64,000 nt of DNA from Shewanella denitrificans OS217 (lineage in GTDB: Bacteria > Pseudomonadota > Gammaproteobacteria > Enterobacterales > Shewanellaceae): contig NC_007954.1 of NCBI RefSeq assembly GCF_000013765.1, positions 186,001 to 250,000 on the forward strand, in the 5' to 3' direction. This document shows, piece after piece, positions 43,919 to 51,281 of this stretch. Every line of letters starts with the position of its first letter. Within the stretch, counting starts at the first letter, position 1. A program made the position numbers and the translations under genes. The notes beneath the pieces were generated by a model. That model searched no databases and was not told where the DNA came from. It saw only the letters and a program-made list of their open reading frames with translations.

Positions 43919-44734
43919 CTATTTTGTTTGGCACAGGCCGCAAAAGACTGTGGTGCGTTGGCCAAGGCGAATTTCACTGAGCAGGTTGCCACAATGAGTG
44001 CAGCTTTTACTTCCTCGACCGTAGACATGCAGTTTTTGGGCAAAGTAGCCGGGTTTGCCATCAGCATTAGTAAAATCCTTCAAGGTGGTGCCGCCTTGCT
44101 TGATGGCCTGAGCCAGAATTTGTTTTACCTCAACCACCAGTAGCGTCAGCTTTTCAATATCTATTTTTCCCGCTTCGGATTCAGGATGTATGCCAGCTGC
44201 AAACAAGGCTTCATTGGCATAAATATTACCGACGCCCACTACAATATGGTTATCCATCAGGCAAAGTTTAATGGCTTTCTTCTTGCCTTTTAGGGCTGTT
44301 AGCAACTGCAGTGGATTAAAAGCCTCGCTTAGTGGCTCAGGGCCGAGCTTTGCCAGTAAGGGGTGAGCTTCTTCAGGGAGTTCATACCAAAGCCAGGCAC
44401 CAAAACGCCTAGGGTCATTAAAGCGCAGCATGCGGCCATTGGCTAACACTAAGTCAATATGATCGTGCTTCTCAACCGGGGTGTTTCTTGGCAGAATGCG
44501 CAAACTGCCGGACATGCCTAAGTGCACTATGGTTATCCCAGCCTCGGTATCTATCAGCAAGTATTTGGCTCTGCGCCTGACACTGAGTATGGTTTGGCCG
44601 ACAATATTGTGAGCAAGATCTGGCACCGGCCAACGCAAAGAAGCGTTGCGGACAATAAGCTCTACGACGGTTTGATCAACAAGGTAAGGGGCTATACCTT
44701 GACGAGTGACTTCAACTTCCGGGAGTTCTGGCAT
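43919..44734 (-). CDS. mutM: Formamidopyrimidine-DNA glycosylase (Fpg)
   Basis: Fpg removes 8-oxoguanine and other oxidised purines and cleaves the abasic site. It has 271 residues. The mature N-terminus PELPEVEVTRQGI provides the catalytic proline and glutamate; the helix-two-turn-helix region includes GVGNIYANEALFAAGIHP and a conserved lysine in RRRAKYLLID. The C-terminal zinc finger is intact (CTHCG and CGLCQ). Its start codon abuts the stop of the small gene at 44735, so they are co-transcribed. Confidence 0.97.
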   Translation of the reverse strand: MPELPEVEVTRQGIAPYLVDQTVVELIVRNASLRWPVPDLAHNIVGQTILSVRRRAKYLLIDTEAGITIVHLGMSGSLRILPRNTPVEKHDHIDLVLANGRMLRFNDPRRFGAWLWYELPEEAHPLLAKLGPEPLSEAFNPLQLLTALKGKKKAIKLCLMDNHIVVGVGNIYANEALFAAGIHPESEAGKIDIEKLTLLVVEVKQILAQAIKQGGTTLKDFTNADGKPGYFAQKLHVYGRGSKSCTHCGNLLSEIRLGQRTTVFCGLCQTK

Positions 44735-45229
44735 TTAAGGTTGAGTTTCCAATATGAGGCTGGGGTTCAATGAGCCGCGAAGGCTTGGGGGCACAAGATA
44801 CCATTGACTGCTGGGAGAGACTAACCAACCTTCAGGGGCATAATAAAGCCATAGTTGTGGCTCATTACTCTGGTTAATACTCAGCAGCAATTCTTGTGGC
44901 TTAGTGCTAGATTGAGGTTTTTCTGTCAGTGCTGATACTTGCACTTGGCTCCACGCCTCAGCCCAGATTTGGCAATTAAGCACTCGCTCGTCACATTGCC
45001 ACTCTTGTGTGACATGTTCATCTTGGTTAAGTTGGCCTTGACTGAGTGGAACACGAGCAAGCCAGATACCACTGAGTTGTAATTGGGTTAATCGATTCTG
45101 TTCATCGAACAGTGGCGCAACATCTGCGGGCACATCGCTGGTTTGCTTATTCATAAAAGACAACACCAGCACCATAAAAACACAGGCACCAATAATAATG
45201 TTGTTCCACTGCTTACGAGAAAGGGCCAT
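44735..45229 (-). CDS. Membrane-anchored protein of unknown function
   Basis: 164 residues. A single N-terminal hydrophobic segment (IIIGACVFMVLVLSF, residues about 11-25) is followed by a soluble, glutamine/tryptophan-rich domain that would face the periplasm (QLQLSGIWLARVPL, WLYYAPEGWLVSPSS). No family is recognised. The stop touches the mutM start codon, so it is the upstream partner of a two-gene operon with mutM. Role in DNA repair cannot be inferred from this. Confidence 0.75.
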   Translation of the reverse strand: MALSRKQWNNIIIGACVFMVLVLSFMNKQTSDVPADVAPLFDEQNRLTQLQLSGIWLARVPLSQGQLNQDEHVTQEWQCDERVLNCQIWAEAWSQVQVSALTEKPQSSTKPQELLLSINQSNEPQLWLYYAPEGWLVSPSSQWYLVPPSLRGSLNPSLILETQP

Positions 45230-45354
45230 AGGTCTCCAAGGGGCATGGGTAGAGTGTTTTTATTGTACCCACAGATGCAACGCCTTGGAACAGCAATATA
45301 AGACTGAATTTGAATGACAGCTAACTAGTGGACTTATGCATACGGGTATTGGCT

Positions 45355-45900
45355 TTATTGTTTGTTATAGCCGCTTTGATACTCAATAACGAAGTCGGCA
45401 ATCTGGCTGATGTTATTAATGTCTAAGCGGGTTAGTGCTGAGGGTGTTTGGGTATCTGCACAGCAAGCTATGGCGATGATGTGTTCATCTTGAGTGTGAA
45501 TAAAAGGTTTGTTGTGGGCAGCTCTGTGTAACTCTATTTTTGGCAAGGCGAGTTTTTTAAAGCCTTCTACTAATACGATATCGGCTTTACTGGCATCGAG
45601 CTGACGTAATAGGTGAGCGAGATCGGGATCGCCCTCAGTAGGCGCTTCGGTCATTAATGCCCAGCGCACATGTGAGGCGACTAATACCTGCTGGGCACCC
45701 GCTTTTCGCATCTCATAGCTGTCCTTGCCGGGCGTGTCGACATCGAAATCATGGTGAGCATGCTTAAGCACTGCAAGCCTTAGGCCGCGGCGATTCAACT
45801 CAGGAATAAGTTGGGTCAATAAGGTGGTTTTACCTGTGCCGCTATAAGCGCAAAATCCTAGCACGGGTATCGTCAGAGGATTGATGAAAGCGATAGTCAT
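45355..45900 (-). CDS. mobB: Molybdopterin-guanine dinucleotide biosynthesis adaptor protein
   Basis: MobB is a GTP-binding accessory to MobA in making the bis-MGD cofactor. It has 181 residues; the Walker A motif GFCAYSGTGKTTLL is near residue 16, and LKHAHHDFDVDTPGKDS and DIVLVEGFKKLALPKIELHR are the family signatures. Its start overlaps the mobA stop by four bases (ATGA), so it is coupled to mobA. Shewanellas use many molybdoenzymes in anaerobic respiration, which fits. Confidence 0.94.
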   Translation of the reverse strand: MTIAFINPLTIPVLGFCAYSGTGKTTLLTQLIPELNRRGLRLAVLKHAHHDFDVDTPGKDSYEMRKAGAQQVLVASHVRWALMTEAPTEGDPDLAHLLRQLDASKADIVLVEGFKKLALPKIELHRAAHNKPFIHTQDEHIIAIACCADTQTPSALTRLDINNISQIADFVIEYQSGYNKQ

Positions 45901-46523
45901 GATAGATGGCTCCGAGTACTGAGTTGAGCGATTTGCTCATGGGTATTGATGTTCATGAAAGCGTCAGGATTATCAGTAAAAGCACACACGCTAAAGTGCT
46001 GATTTCGATACCAAGCACCCAGTTTTCGCTCGCCAGCATCCAAATAGTCCTGAATTGATTGGGCAAGGTTTGCTTTGAGTAATAGCACCACAGGTTGCTC
46101 TTGCTCGCCATCACTGGCGACCACTATGTCGGTTTGGCTATCTCCCATACAAGCTTGCATGCGCGAGACTAAATCTAGTGGAAGCCAAGGGCAATCACAG
46201 GGCACAACCAGTAAGATGCTGTCATTTAAGTGATTTAAGGCGCTTAATATGCCTGCAAGGGGTCCCATAAATTCTTGATTTTCATCTGGGATAACGTCAT
46301 AACCTAAGGCTTGGTAAGCATCTAAATTACGGTTAGCATTGATCACTAGGCTGTCAACTTGAGGGCGAATGCGGCCTAAGGTATGAGCTACCATGCTTTG
46401 GCCGTTGAATCGCACTAAGCCTTTGTCTTGCCCGCCCATTCTGCTTGCCCTGCCGCCAGCTAAAATCACTGCATTTACCACAATTAACGCCTTTTCTTGG
46501 GAGTTTATTGCAGTCTGTCTCAT
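45897..46523 (-). CDS. mobA: Molybdenum cofactor guanylyltransferase
   Basis: MobA attaches GMP to molybdopterin. The start is set at the ATG of MRQTAINSQEKALIVVN at 46523, giving 208 residues; a longer frame to 46604 would run into the RyhB terminator and is unlikely. The nucleotide-binding N-terminus AVILAGGRASRMGGQDKGL, VPCDCPWLP and the C-terminal FMNINTHEQI are diagnostic. It precedes mobB and overlaps it. Confidence 0.94.
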   Translation of the reverse strand: MRQTAINSQEKALIVVNAVILAGGRASRMGGQDKGLVRFNGQSMVAHTLGRIRPQVDSLVINANRNLDAYQALGYDVIPDENQEFMGPLAGILSALNHLNDSILLVVPCDCPWLPLDLVSRMQACMGDSQTDIVVASDGEQEQPVVLLLKANLAQSIQDYLDAGERKLGAWYRNQHFSVCAFTDNPDAFMNINTHEQIAQLSTRSHLS

Positions 46524-46602
46524 GCTTGGGCTTAGGTCAAAGGCAAGGGGTAAATTTGTGATGGCTAATATAAAAATATCGGGACGAGGCCAAATTTCAG
46601 GC

Positions 46603-46722
46603 AAAAAAAGCCGGGTGATCTAACCCCGGCCACAAAGAGTGTGTGAGCAATGTCGTGCTTGCGAACTTAGCATCGGTTTAAAGATGATGAGGCCTTTAAA
46701 TGATAACCAAGTTTTGGAACGC
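46603..46722 (-). ncRNA. ryhB: RyhB small RNA
   Basis: RyhB is the iron-sparing small RNA that, with Hfq, represses mRNAs for iron-using proteins. The minus strand contains the conserved RyhB core CACGACATTGCTCACA (46657-46642). It is followed by a Rho-independent terminator (GCCGGG stem at 46610-46630 in plus coordinates, then T7). Upstream is a -35/-10 pair overlapped by a Fur box. Predicted start near 46722 gives about 120 nt, longer than the roughly 90 nt of E. coli. There is no protein-coding frame that explains the interval. It sits between yhhQ and mobA on the same strand. Confidence 0.9.
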
Positions 46723-46724
46723 AA

Positions 46725-46743
46725 GTTAACAATAATCATTCTC
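46725..46743 (-). promoter_or_regulatory. Fur box over the ryhB promoter
   Basis: On the plus strand GTTAACAATAATCATTCTC matches 15 of 19 positions of the Fur consensus, including the full ATAATCATT core. It covers the -10 and part of the spacer of the ryhB promoter, so iron-loaded Fur would block transcription. Confidence 0.85.
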
Positions 46744-46757
46744 ATTTGTGTTTGCAA
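46729..46757 (-). promoter_or_regulatory. ryhB promoter
   Basis: On the minus strand TTGCAA (46757-46752), a 17-bp spacer and TATTGT (46734-46729). Confidence 0.8.
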
Positions 46758-46835
46758 GCTATATTTTGACATTAATCGCTTTCTTTACAAAGCAGCGGTT
46801 TATGCAGCTCAATTTTATTCAGGCTTTATCTTGAT

Positions 46836-47495
46836 TTATACCTTGGCAGTATCGCTCGTTTCAGTGAGGATTTTATCGGATAAGACTTTTAATAACACAC
46901 CGTAAACAGGTAAAAATAGCCCAAGGCTGACGATGAGCTTAAAACCGTAGTCGACACTGGCGATTTCAGGCCAATTCGCGGCCATAAAGCTGTCGCTGGA
47001 TGCATAAAAAGCGACACTGAAAAATACCAAGGTATCGATGAAATTGCCAAACAATGTTGAAGCCGCAGGCGCTACCCACCAAGCTTTTACTCTGCGTAAT
47101 TGGGCAAATACGCTGATATCGAGCAATTGCCCGACTAAATAAGCCACAAAGCTTGCGAAGGCGATACGAAACACAAAGGTATTCCACTGAGTTATGGTTT
47201 CAAGGCCCTGAAAATGTCCCTGGTGAAACAAGACTCCCATGAGGTATGAGATCACTAAGGCTGGCAGCATGGCTTTGAAAATAATACCTCGCGCCGCTTG
47301 TTGGCCAAAAATTCGCACTGTGAGATCGGTAGCTAGGTACACAAAAGGAAAGCTAAATGCACCCCAAGTGGTGTGGTAGCCGAAAATCTGAAAAGGTAAT
47401 TGCACCAAGTAGTTGCTGGCACAAATAATTAAGATATGAAAACTGACCAATAGGATCAGTGCACGCTTAAACTGCGTGGGTGTTAATAACAACAT
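46836..47495 (-). CDS. yhhQ: Queuosine precursor transporter (VUT/YhhQ family)
   Basis: YhhQ imports the queuosine precursors preQ0/preQ1 across the inner membrane. The protein has 219 residues with six or more hydrophobic segments. FPFVYLATDLTVRIFGQQAARGII is the family signature, and STLFGNFIDTLVFFSVAF is the second conserved block. A sigma-70-like promoter is found about 145 bp upstream, leaving a leader in which no known preQ1 riboswitch pattern was recognised. It is upstream of ryhB but separated by that gene's own promoter. Confidence 0.9.
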   Translation of the reverse strand: MLLLTPTQFKRALILLVSFHILIICASNYLVQLPFQIFGYHTTWGAFSFPFVYLATDLTVRIFGQQAARGIIFKAMLPALVISYLMGVLFHQGHFQGLETITQWNTFVFRIAFASFVAYLVGQLLDISVFAQLRRVKAWWVAPAASTLFGNFIDTLVFFSVAFYASSDSFMAANWPEIASVDYGFKLIVSLGLFLPVYGVLLKVLSDKILTETSDTAKV

Positions 47496-47637
47496 ATTGT
47501 GGCCTTTTTCATTGGGGTTAGGCGGGGTGAGGGAACCCGCAAGTGAGTATTTAAATGACCAAGCTCATGGCTCAGAGTACATCTTCTAGTCTACTGCTGG
47601 CCTAGATATTACCTTCGGCTGTCAGTCAGGGCGTGGG

Positions 47638-47665
47638 ATTATAATGAGACCAGTTTTAGATGCAA
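47638..47665 (-). promoter_or_regulatory. yhhQ promoter candidate
   Basis: On the minus strand TTGCAT (47665-47660), 16 bp, TATAAT (47643-47638). Confidence 0.6.
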
Positions 47666-47742
47666 GCTTTAATAATGAGCAGTATGAGCCTGCTAAGTTA
47701 AAGCAAAGATTCAAATTTCAAGTTTTACCGGTTTCGCTAAGA

Positions 47743-47754
47743 TGATTTACATCA
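47743..47754. promoter_or_regulatory. FNR-like palindrome
   Basis: TGAT-TTAC-ATCA fits the core of the FNR/EtrA consensus (TTGAT-N4-ATCAA) with A/T mismatched outer bases. It lies in the 470-bp region between yhhQ and the HD-GYP gene; its target is unclear. Confidence 0.35.
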
Positions 47755-47910
47755 TATAGGGAAAACAAATGGTGACTAAAAACTGGATTTTGTTGTGGCT
47801 CTGCTAAGCTCTATTCGAGTGGAACATAGATTCAAGTTTTTGGCGTTATGACTGGATTCAGAATAACTTTGGTGAATTTACCTTTACCTCTTAGAATGAG
47901 CGGGCTTGAG

Positions 47911-47926
47911 CGTGACTCAGATCACG
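47911..47926 (+). promoter_or_regulatory. CRP-like site upstream of the HD-GYP gene
   Basis: CGTGA-CTCAGA-TCACG matches four of five bases in each CRP half-site (TGTGA-N6-TCACA) and is symmetrical. It is 40 bp ahead of the start codon, just before TTTTATAAG, which may be the -10. That placement would suit either activation or repression. Confidence 0.5.
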
Positions 47927-47965
47927 TTTTATAAGATGTTGTGGTTTTGTAGGAGTGTGTAGTCC

Positions 47966-49168
47966 ATGAGTAATGAGCTTGAGTCTAATGATGTGATTAA
48001 AATATCTGTGAGTCATCTTGCTTTAGGTATGTTCGTTACAGCTATCGACAATGCTAAAGGCGCTCTATCTATTACCAATCCGGGCCAAATAAAGACGCAA
48101 GATGCGATTAACAAACTACTGAAAAGCGGCATTAAAAGTGTTTGGGTGGATGTAGAGCGCTCTGCAGATAATTGTGGATTAAAGAAAACATCCGCAGAAT
48201 CTTTTGAGCCAACAAAAGGCAATCCCCTAGCACGCAAAGCTAAACCGAGTCGTGATAGTAAGCAGGCTCAGGTTAAGGTCATACTTAATGAGGCTAAAAA
48301 TTTAGTTCGTAAAGTCTTGTCGGAAACCTATGAGGGCAAGGCGGTAGAGGTGGCCCCCTTCGAAGAAATCGCCGATAGGATGATAGAATCTGTGATGGAT
48401 GATGCCGATGCGATGAAATGCATTTCGGCGTTGCGCACTAAAGATGCCTACCTATTAGAACACTCGGTTAACGTCGCATTTCTGTTGGTAACCTTTGGCA
48501 AGCATTTGGGCTTAGACAAAACCATGCTCAAAGAGATGGCCGTGGGAGGTATTTTACATGATATTGGTAAAATCAAAGTGGATAACGAAGTTTTACATAA
48601 GCCTGGTAAGTTAACCCCTGAAGAATTTGCGCATATTAAATTGCATCAAGTGTATGCGGTTGAGATCATGGAGCAAACCCAAGGTTTAGCTCAAGTCAGT
48701 AAAGATGTGTGTTTGATGCATCATGAGAAACTTGATGGTCGTGGTTATCCAAAAGGTTTAAAAGGTGACGAAATTCCCCTCCATGGGCGCATGAGTTGTA
48801 TTGTAGATATATTCGATGCGTTAACTGCAACACGTTGTTATAAAGAGGCCATGAGCCCAGCCGCAGCCTTTAAAATCTTGATAAGCTTAACCCCATTTCA
48901 CTTAGATCAAGCTTTGGTTTATGAGTTTATTCGCTGCGTGGGTATCTACCCTGTTGGATCCTTGGTTCAGCTGTCTGATGAGCGAATAGGCATAGTATGG
49001 GAAGCCAAAGATCGTGATGCACTGCATCCTGTGGTGAAGTGTTTTTATTCTCTTAAGCATAAGCGTTATACCGAAGTCACTATGGTCGACTTACGCAAGG
49101 CTGAAGTGAACATAGAACGAGGAGTCTCTCCTGGGACGCTAGATGTTGACCCGACTCCTTTCTATTAA
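47966..49168 (+). CDS. HD-GYP cyclic di-GMP phosphodiesterase with N-terminal DUF3391
   Basis: 400 residues. An N-terminal DUF3391-like segment (about 10-150: VSHLALGMFVTAIDNAKGA) precedes an HD-GYP domain (about 160-340). The metal-binding HDIGK is at 198-202, HHEKLDGRGYPKG carries the GYP triad at 260-262, and further metal ligands lie in HSVNVAFLL. These enzymes hydrolyse c-di-GMP, lowering biofilm and raising motility. There is no membrane segment, so it is cytoplasmic. CRP- and FNR-like sites upstream would link it to carbon and oxygen status. It is monocistronic by spacing. Confidence 0.92.
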   Translation: MSNELESNDVIKISVSHLALGMFVTAIDNAKGALSITNPGQIKTQDAINKLLKSGIKSVWVDVERSADNCGLKKTSAESFEPTKGNPLARKAKPSRDSKQAQVKVILNEAKNLVRKVLSETYEGKAVEVAPFEEIADRMIESVMDDADAMKCISALRTKDAYLLEHSVNVAFLLVTFGKHLGLDKTMLKEMAVGGILHDIGKIKVDNEVLHKPGKLTPEEFAHIKLHQVYAVEIMEQTQGLAQVSKDVCLMHHEKLDGRGYPKGLKGDEIPLHGRMSCIVDIFDALTATRCYKEAMSPAAAFKILISLTPFHLDQALVYEFIRCVGIYPVGSLVQLSDERIGIVWEAKDRDALHPVVKCFYSLKHKRYTEVTMVDLRKAEVNIERGVSPGTLDVDPTPFY

Positions 49169-49289
49169 GCTGGGTTTGATCACGCCTATCCTTAGTTAAT
49201 CTAGCTATGTGTTATGAGCAATAGATCTTGGATATGACGGCTCATCTTATTGATAATACGATTTTTGCATTATCAATAAGGAGGGGGAA

Positions 49290-49439
49290 ATGACGGCATC
49301 TACACGCGCAAGTGTGATACTACTTATCGCGATATCGGCACTACTTGCCTCTTTTTATACCTCAGGACTCACTCAAGCACTTATCGAACTCAGTGCATTT
49401 TTGGGTCTCATGGCCTTGGTCATTCGTGGCCAAAACTAG
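49290..49439 (+). CDS. 49-residue membrane protein
   Basis: MTASTRASVILLIAISALLA begins a short protein with two hydrophobic helices (residues about 7-22 and 30-44) ending VIRGQN. An unusually strong AAGGAGGGGGAA ribosome-binding site directly precedes the ATG, which is the main argument that it is real. It lies alone between the HD-GYP gene and the convergent YeiH-type gene. No family is recognised. Confidence 0.65.
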   Translation: MTASTRASVILLIAISALLASFYTSGLTQALIELSAFLGLMALVIRGQN

Positions 49440-49481
49440 ACTTTCACCCCCTGTATATAGATCTATTGTCCCCAGCCCCTT

Positions 49482-50429
49482 TTAATTCCTCATCAGCAGT
49501 ATATAGCCCAAAGATAAACTTCCTATCGCTAGCCAAAGTAATACACCTAAAAGCAAAGGTTTCGGACCAGCGGTTTGCATTTTCTTAAGGGTTATTGATG
49601 CGCCAATAAAAAATAAACACAATATTAACAGTTGTTTAGATATTAAAAATAGTATCTGGTAATGCTCGGAAGGGAAATAATGTGCTATAGCTATAGCGAC
49701 GCAGTAAAACACAATAAAGTAGGGCACATTGAGTTTGCTCTTACTTCCTCCAAACAATAAAGCGCTGAACAAAGCGATAGGAATAATCCACAATGCTCTG
49801 GCAAGTTTGATTGTGGTGGCCGTTTTTAGGGCTTCATCGCCAAAGGCTGCAGCGGCGCCTACCACAGACGAAGTGTCATGAATGGCGATAGCGCTCCAGA
49901 CTCCAAATTCATATTGGCTTAAACTCAGTGAGTGACCTATGGCTGGAAAGATAAATAAGGCCACTGAGTTGAGCATAAACACACAGGCTAAGGCCACGGC
50001 AATCTGCTCGCCTTTGGCATTAATGGCCGGTGCGACAGCGGCAATAGCGCTACCACCACAAATTGCCGTTCCCGCACCAATCAAATGACCGGTTTTTCTA
50101 TCTAAGTTAAGTGCTTTAGTCAGGTAAAAACTTAAGCCGAGCGTGAAAAAAATAGAGCCTACAATCAAACCTAGATTGCCTAAACTCGCTGAAATAGCTT
50201 CTGTCACATTAATGCCAAAGCCTAAACCGACGATGGAAACTGCCAGTAATTTTTTGGTAATAAGCGTTAAATTCACCTTCGCTGGGACTAAATTCAAACT
50301 CGCTAACGAGAAGCCAAGTACTAAGGCGATGGGAGAGGAGATCAGCGGCGTTAGGCATAAACTTGCTAATAAGAGAAACATCACCCACGGCAGGCTGACA
50401 TTGTGTTTAATAGGATTGAATTGGTTCAT
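49482..50429 (-). CDS. YeiH/UPF0324-family putative sulfate exporter
   Basis: 315 residues from the ATG at 50429 (MNQFNPIKHN); a TTG six bases upstream is possible. About ten transmembrane helices are visible. Family motifs are GTAICGGSAIAAVAPAI and AIHDTSSVVGAAAAFGDEAL, with LARALWIIPIAL. YeiH-like proteins are annotated as sulfate or anion exporters; the substrate here is not established. The gene stands alone and is convergent with the small membrane peptide. Confidence 0.85.
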   Translation of the reverse strand: MNQFNPIKHNVSLPWVMFLLLASLCLTPLISSPIALVLGFSLASLNLVPAKVNLTLITKKLLAVSIVGLGFGINVTEAISASLGNLGLIVGSIFFTLGLSFYLTKALNLDRKTGHLIGAGTAICGGSAIAAVAPAINAKGEQIAVALACVFMLNSVALFIFPAIGHSLSLSQYEFGVWSAIAIHDTSSVVGAAAAFGDEALKTATTIKLARALWIIPIALFSALLFGGSKSKLNVPYFIVFYCVAIAIAHYFPSEHYQILFLISKQLLILCLFFIGASITLKKMQTAGPKPLLLGVLLWLAIGSLSLGYILLMRN

Positions 50430-50554
50430 CGGCAAAATTAGTCGCCATCAAAGCGCGGATCAAAGCGTGAATGTAGGCTTGTATGATCCCTTGAATGAGG
50501 TCCCGAGTATAACCTTGCTGATGATGATAAGACAGAGAGGGAATGGCAAAACTT

Positions 50555-50584
50555 GAGCCAAATCCTCGATTAAGGGCTTGGCTC
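50555..50584 (-). terminator. Probable terminator of the malate-synthase-domain gene
   Basis: GAGCCAA (50555-50561) pairs with TTGGCTC (50578-50584) 23 bp after the minus-strand stop; the minus-strand tail AAGTTTTGCC is only partly T-rich. Confidence 0.5.
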
Positions 50585-50606
50585 AGGCTTTAGGTAAATA
50601 TCTAGC

Positions 50607-51116
50607 TTATAGGCAGTAATCACTGCCATCTTTAGCCGTCACACTTAATGGCCTAGTAAGCATGTCTTGGTTAAGCAGGCTGGTCCATTCTTGAGTGAGC
50701 TTGGTATGTGGCATGGTCTGCAGTAATACATCATTGACGCCAGCCAGATCTTGACTACCTAACGGGCCCTGTCGGTCAATATTGATGGCAAGGTGAGTTT
50801 TACCATCTTTTAATACTAGGCAGCTTGGCTCGCTCTTGTGACCACTTAATGCCACAAATTGGCGAGGACGTTTAAGGCCACTTTGGCTGCCATCGGCCAT
50901 AAAGGCAATCAGGTGAGTGTAATACACTAAGTAACTCATCACTTCTAGGTGCGAACCTTGTGAAAGTGGGAAGTGGCGGTCGAGGAATTGTTTTGCTTTT
51001 GCACTCGGCGTTGACGTTGCCACCACACCCTGAGTTAAGGCAGCGACGTTGTTTGTCTCTGTATTAGAGTCAAGGTATTGATTAGTCTGAACGTTATTCA
51101 TTAATGACATATTCAT
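50607..51116 (-). CDS. Stand-alone domain resembling the inserted domain of malate synthase G
   Basis: 169 residues, no signal peptide. From about residue 41 on, it follows the pattern I recall from E. coli GlcB residues of roughly 170-290: FLDRHFPLSQGSHLEV, RPRQFVALSGHKSEPSCLVLKDGKTHL and INIDRQGPLGSQDLAGVNDVLL against [37 protein letters not shown], and IGKDDPAHINDVIV. The catalytic TIM-barrel residues of malate synthase are absent, so it cannot be an enzyme by itself. It is divergent from a DUF3612 regulator, whose relatives accompany glyoxylate-cycle genes. A sensing or regulatory role is inference. Confidence 0.6.
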   Translation of the reverse strand: MNMSLMNNVQTNQYLDSNTETNNVAALTQGVVATSTPSAKAKQFLDRHFPLSQGSHLEVMSYLVYYTHLIAFMADGSQSGLKRPRQFVALSGHKSEPSCLVLKDGKTHLAINIDRQGPLGSQDLAGVNDVLLQTMPHTKLTQEWTSLLNQDMLTRPLSVTAKDGSDYCL

Positions 51117-51281
51117 CGCTGTATCCTTTTTAGTCTTGTTGATGCAATTATTTAAGTGATGCTTTCAATTGTGTATGTGCTCAGGCTTAAAATATCGCTT
51201 GTTCCCATTGCTTAGTTTGTAGTCTAAAACAATTTTCGCTACAATTTCACAATAAAAATTTTACAGTGTGAATTTTACAAA

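Larger units (their letters stand above)
47496..47965. other. 470-bp intergenic region between yhhQ and the HD-GYP gene
   Basis: It holds the divergent yhhQ promoter, an FNR-like palindrome and a CRP-like site. A 12-codon frame (ATG at 47769, MVTKNWILLWLC) after AGGGAAAACAA was noted but is not supported as a gene. Confidence 0.5.

Noticed and set aside
46639..46905. Plus-strand 88-residue frame (MCEQCRACELSIGL...)
   Set aside because: Antisense to the RyhB gene, its promoter and the end of yhhQ; the small-RNA reading explains the sequence better.
47500..47640. preQ1 riboswitch in the yhhQ leader
   Set aside because: The leader is long and has a GCGGG/CCCGC pairing, but the A-rich tail and loop of known preQ1 classes were not found.
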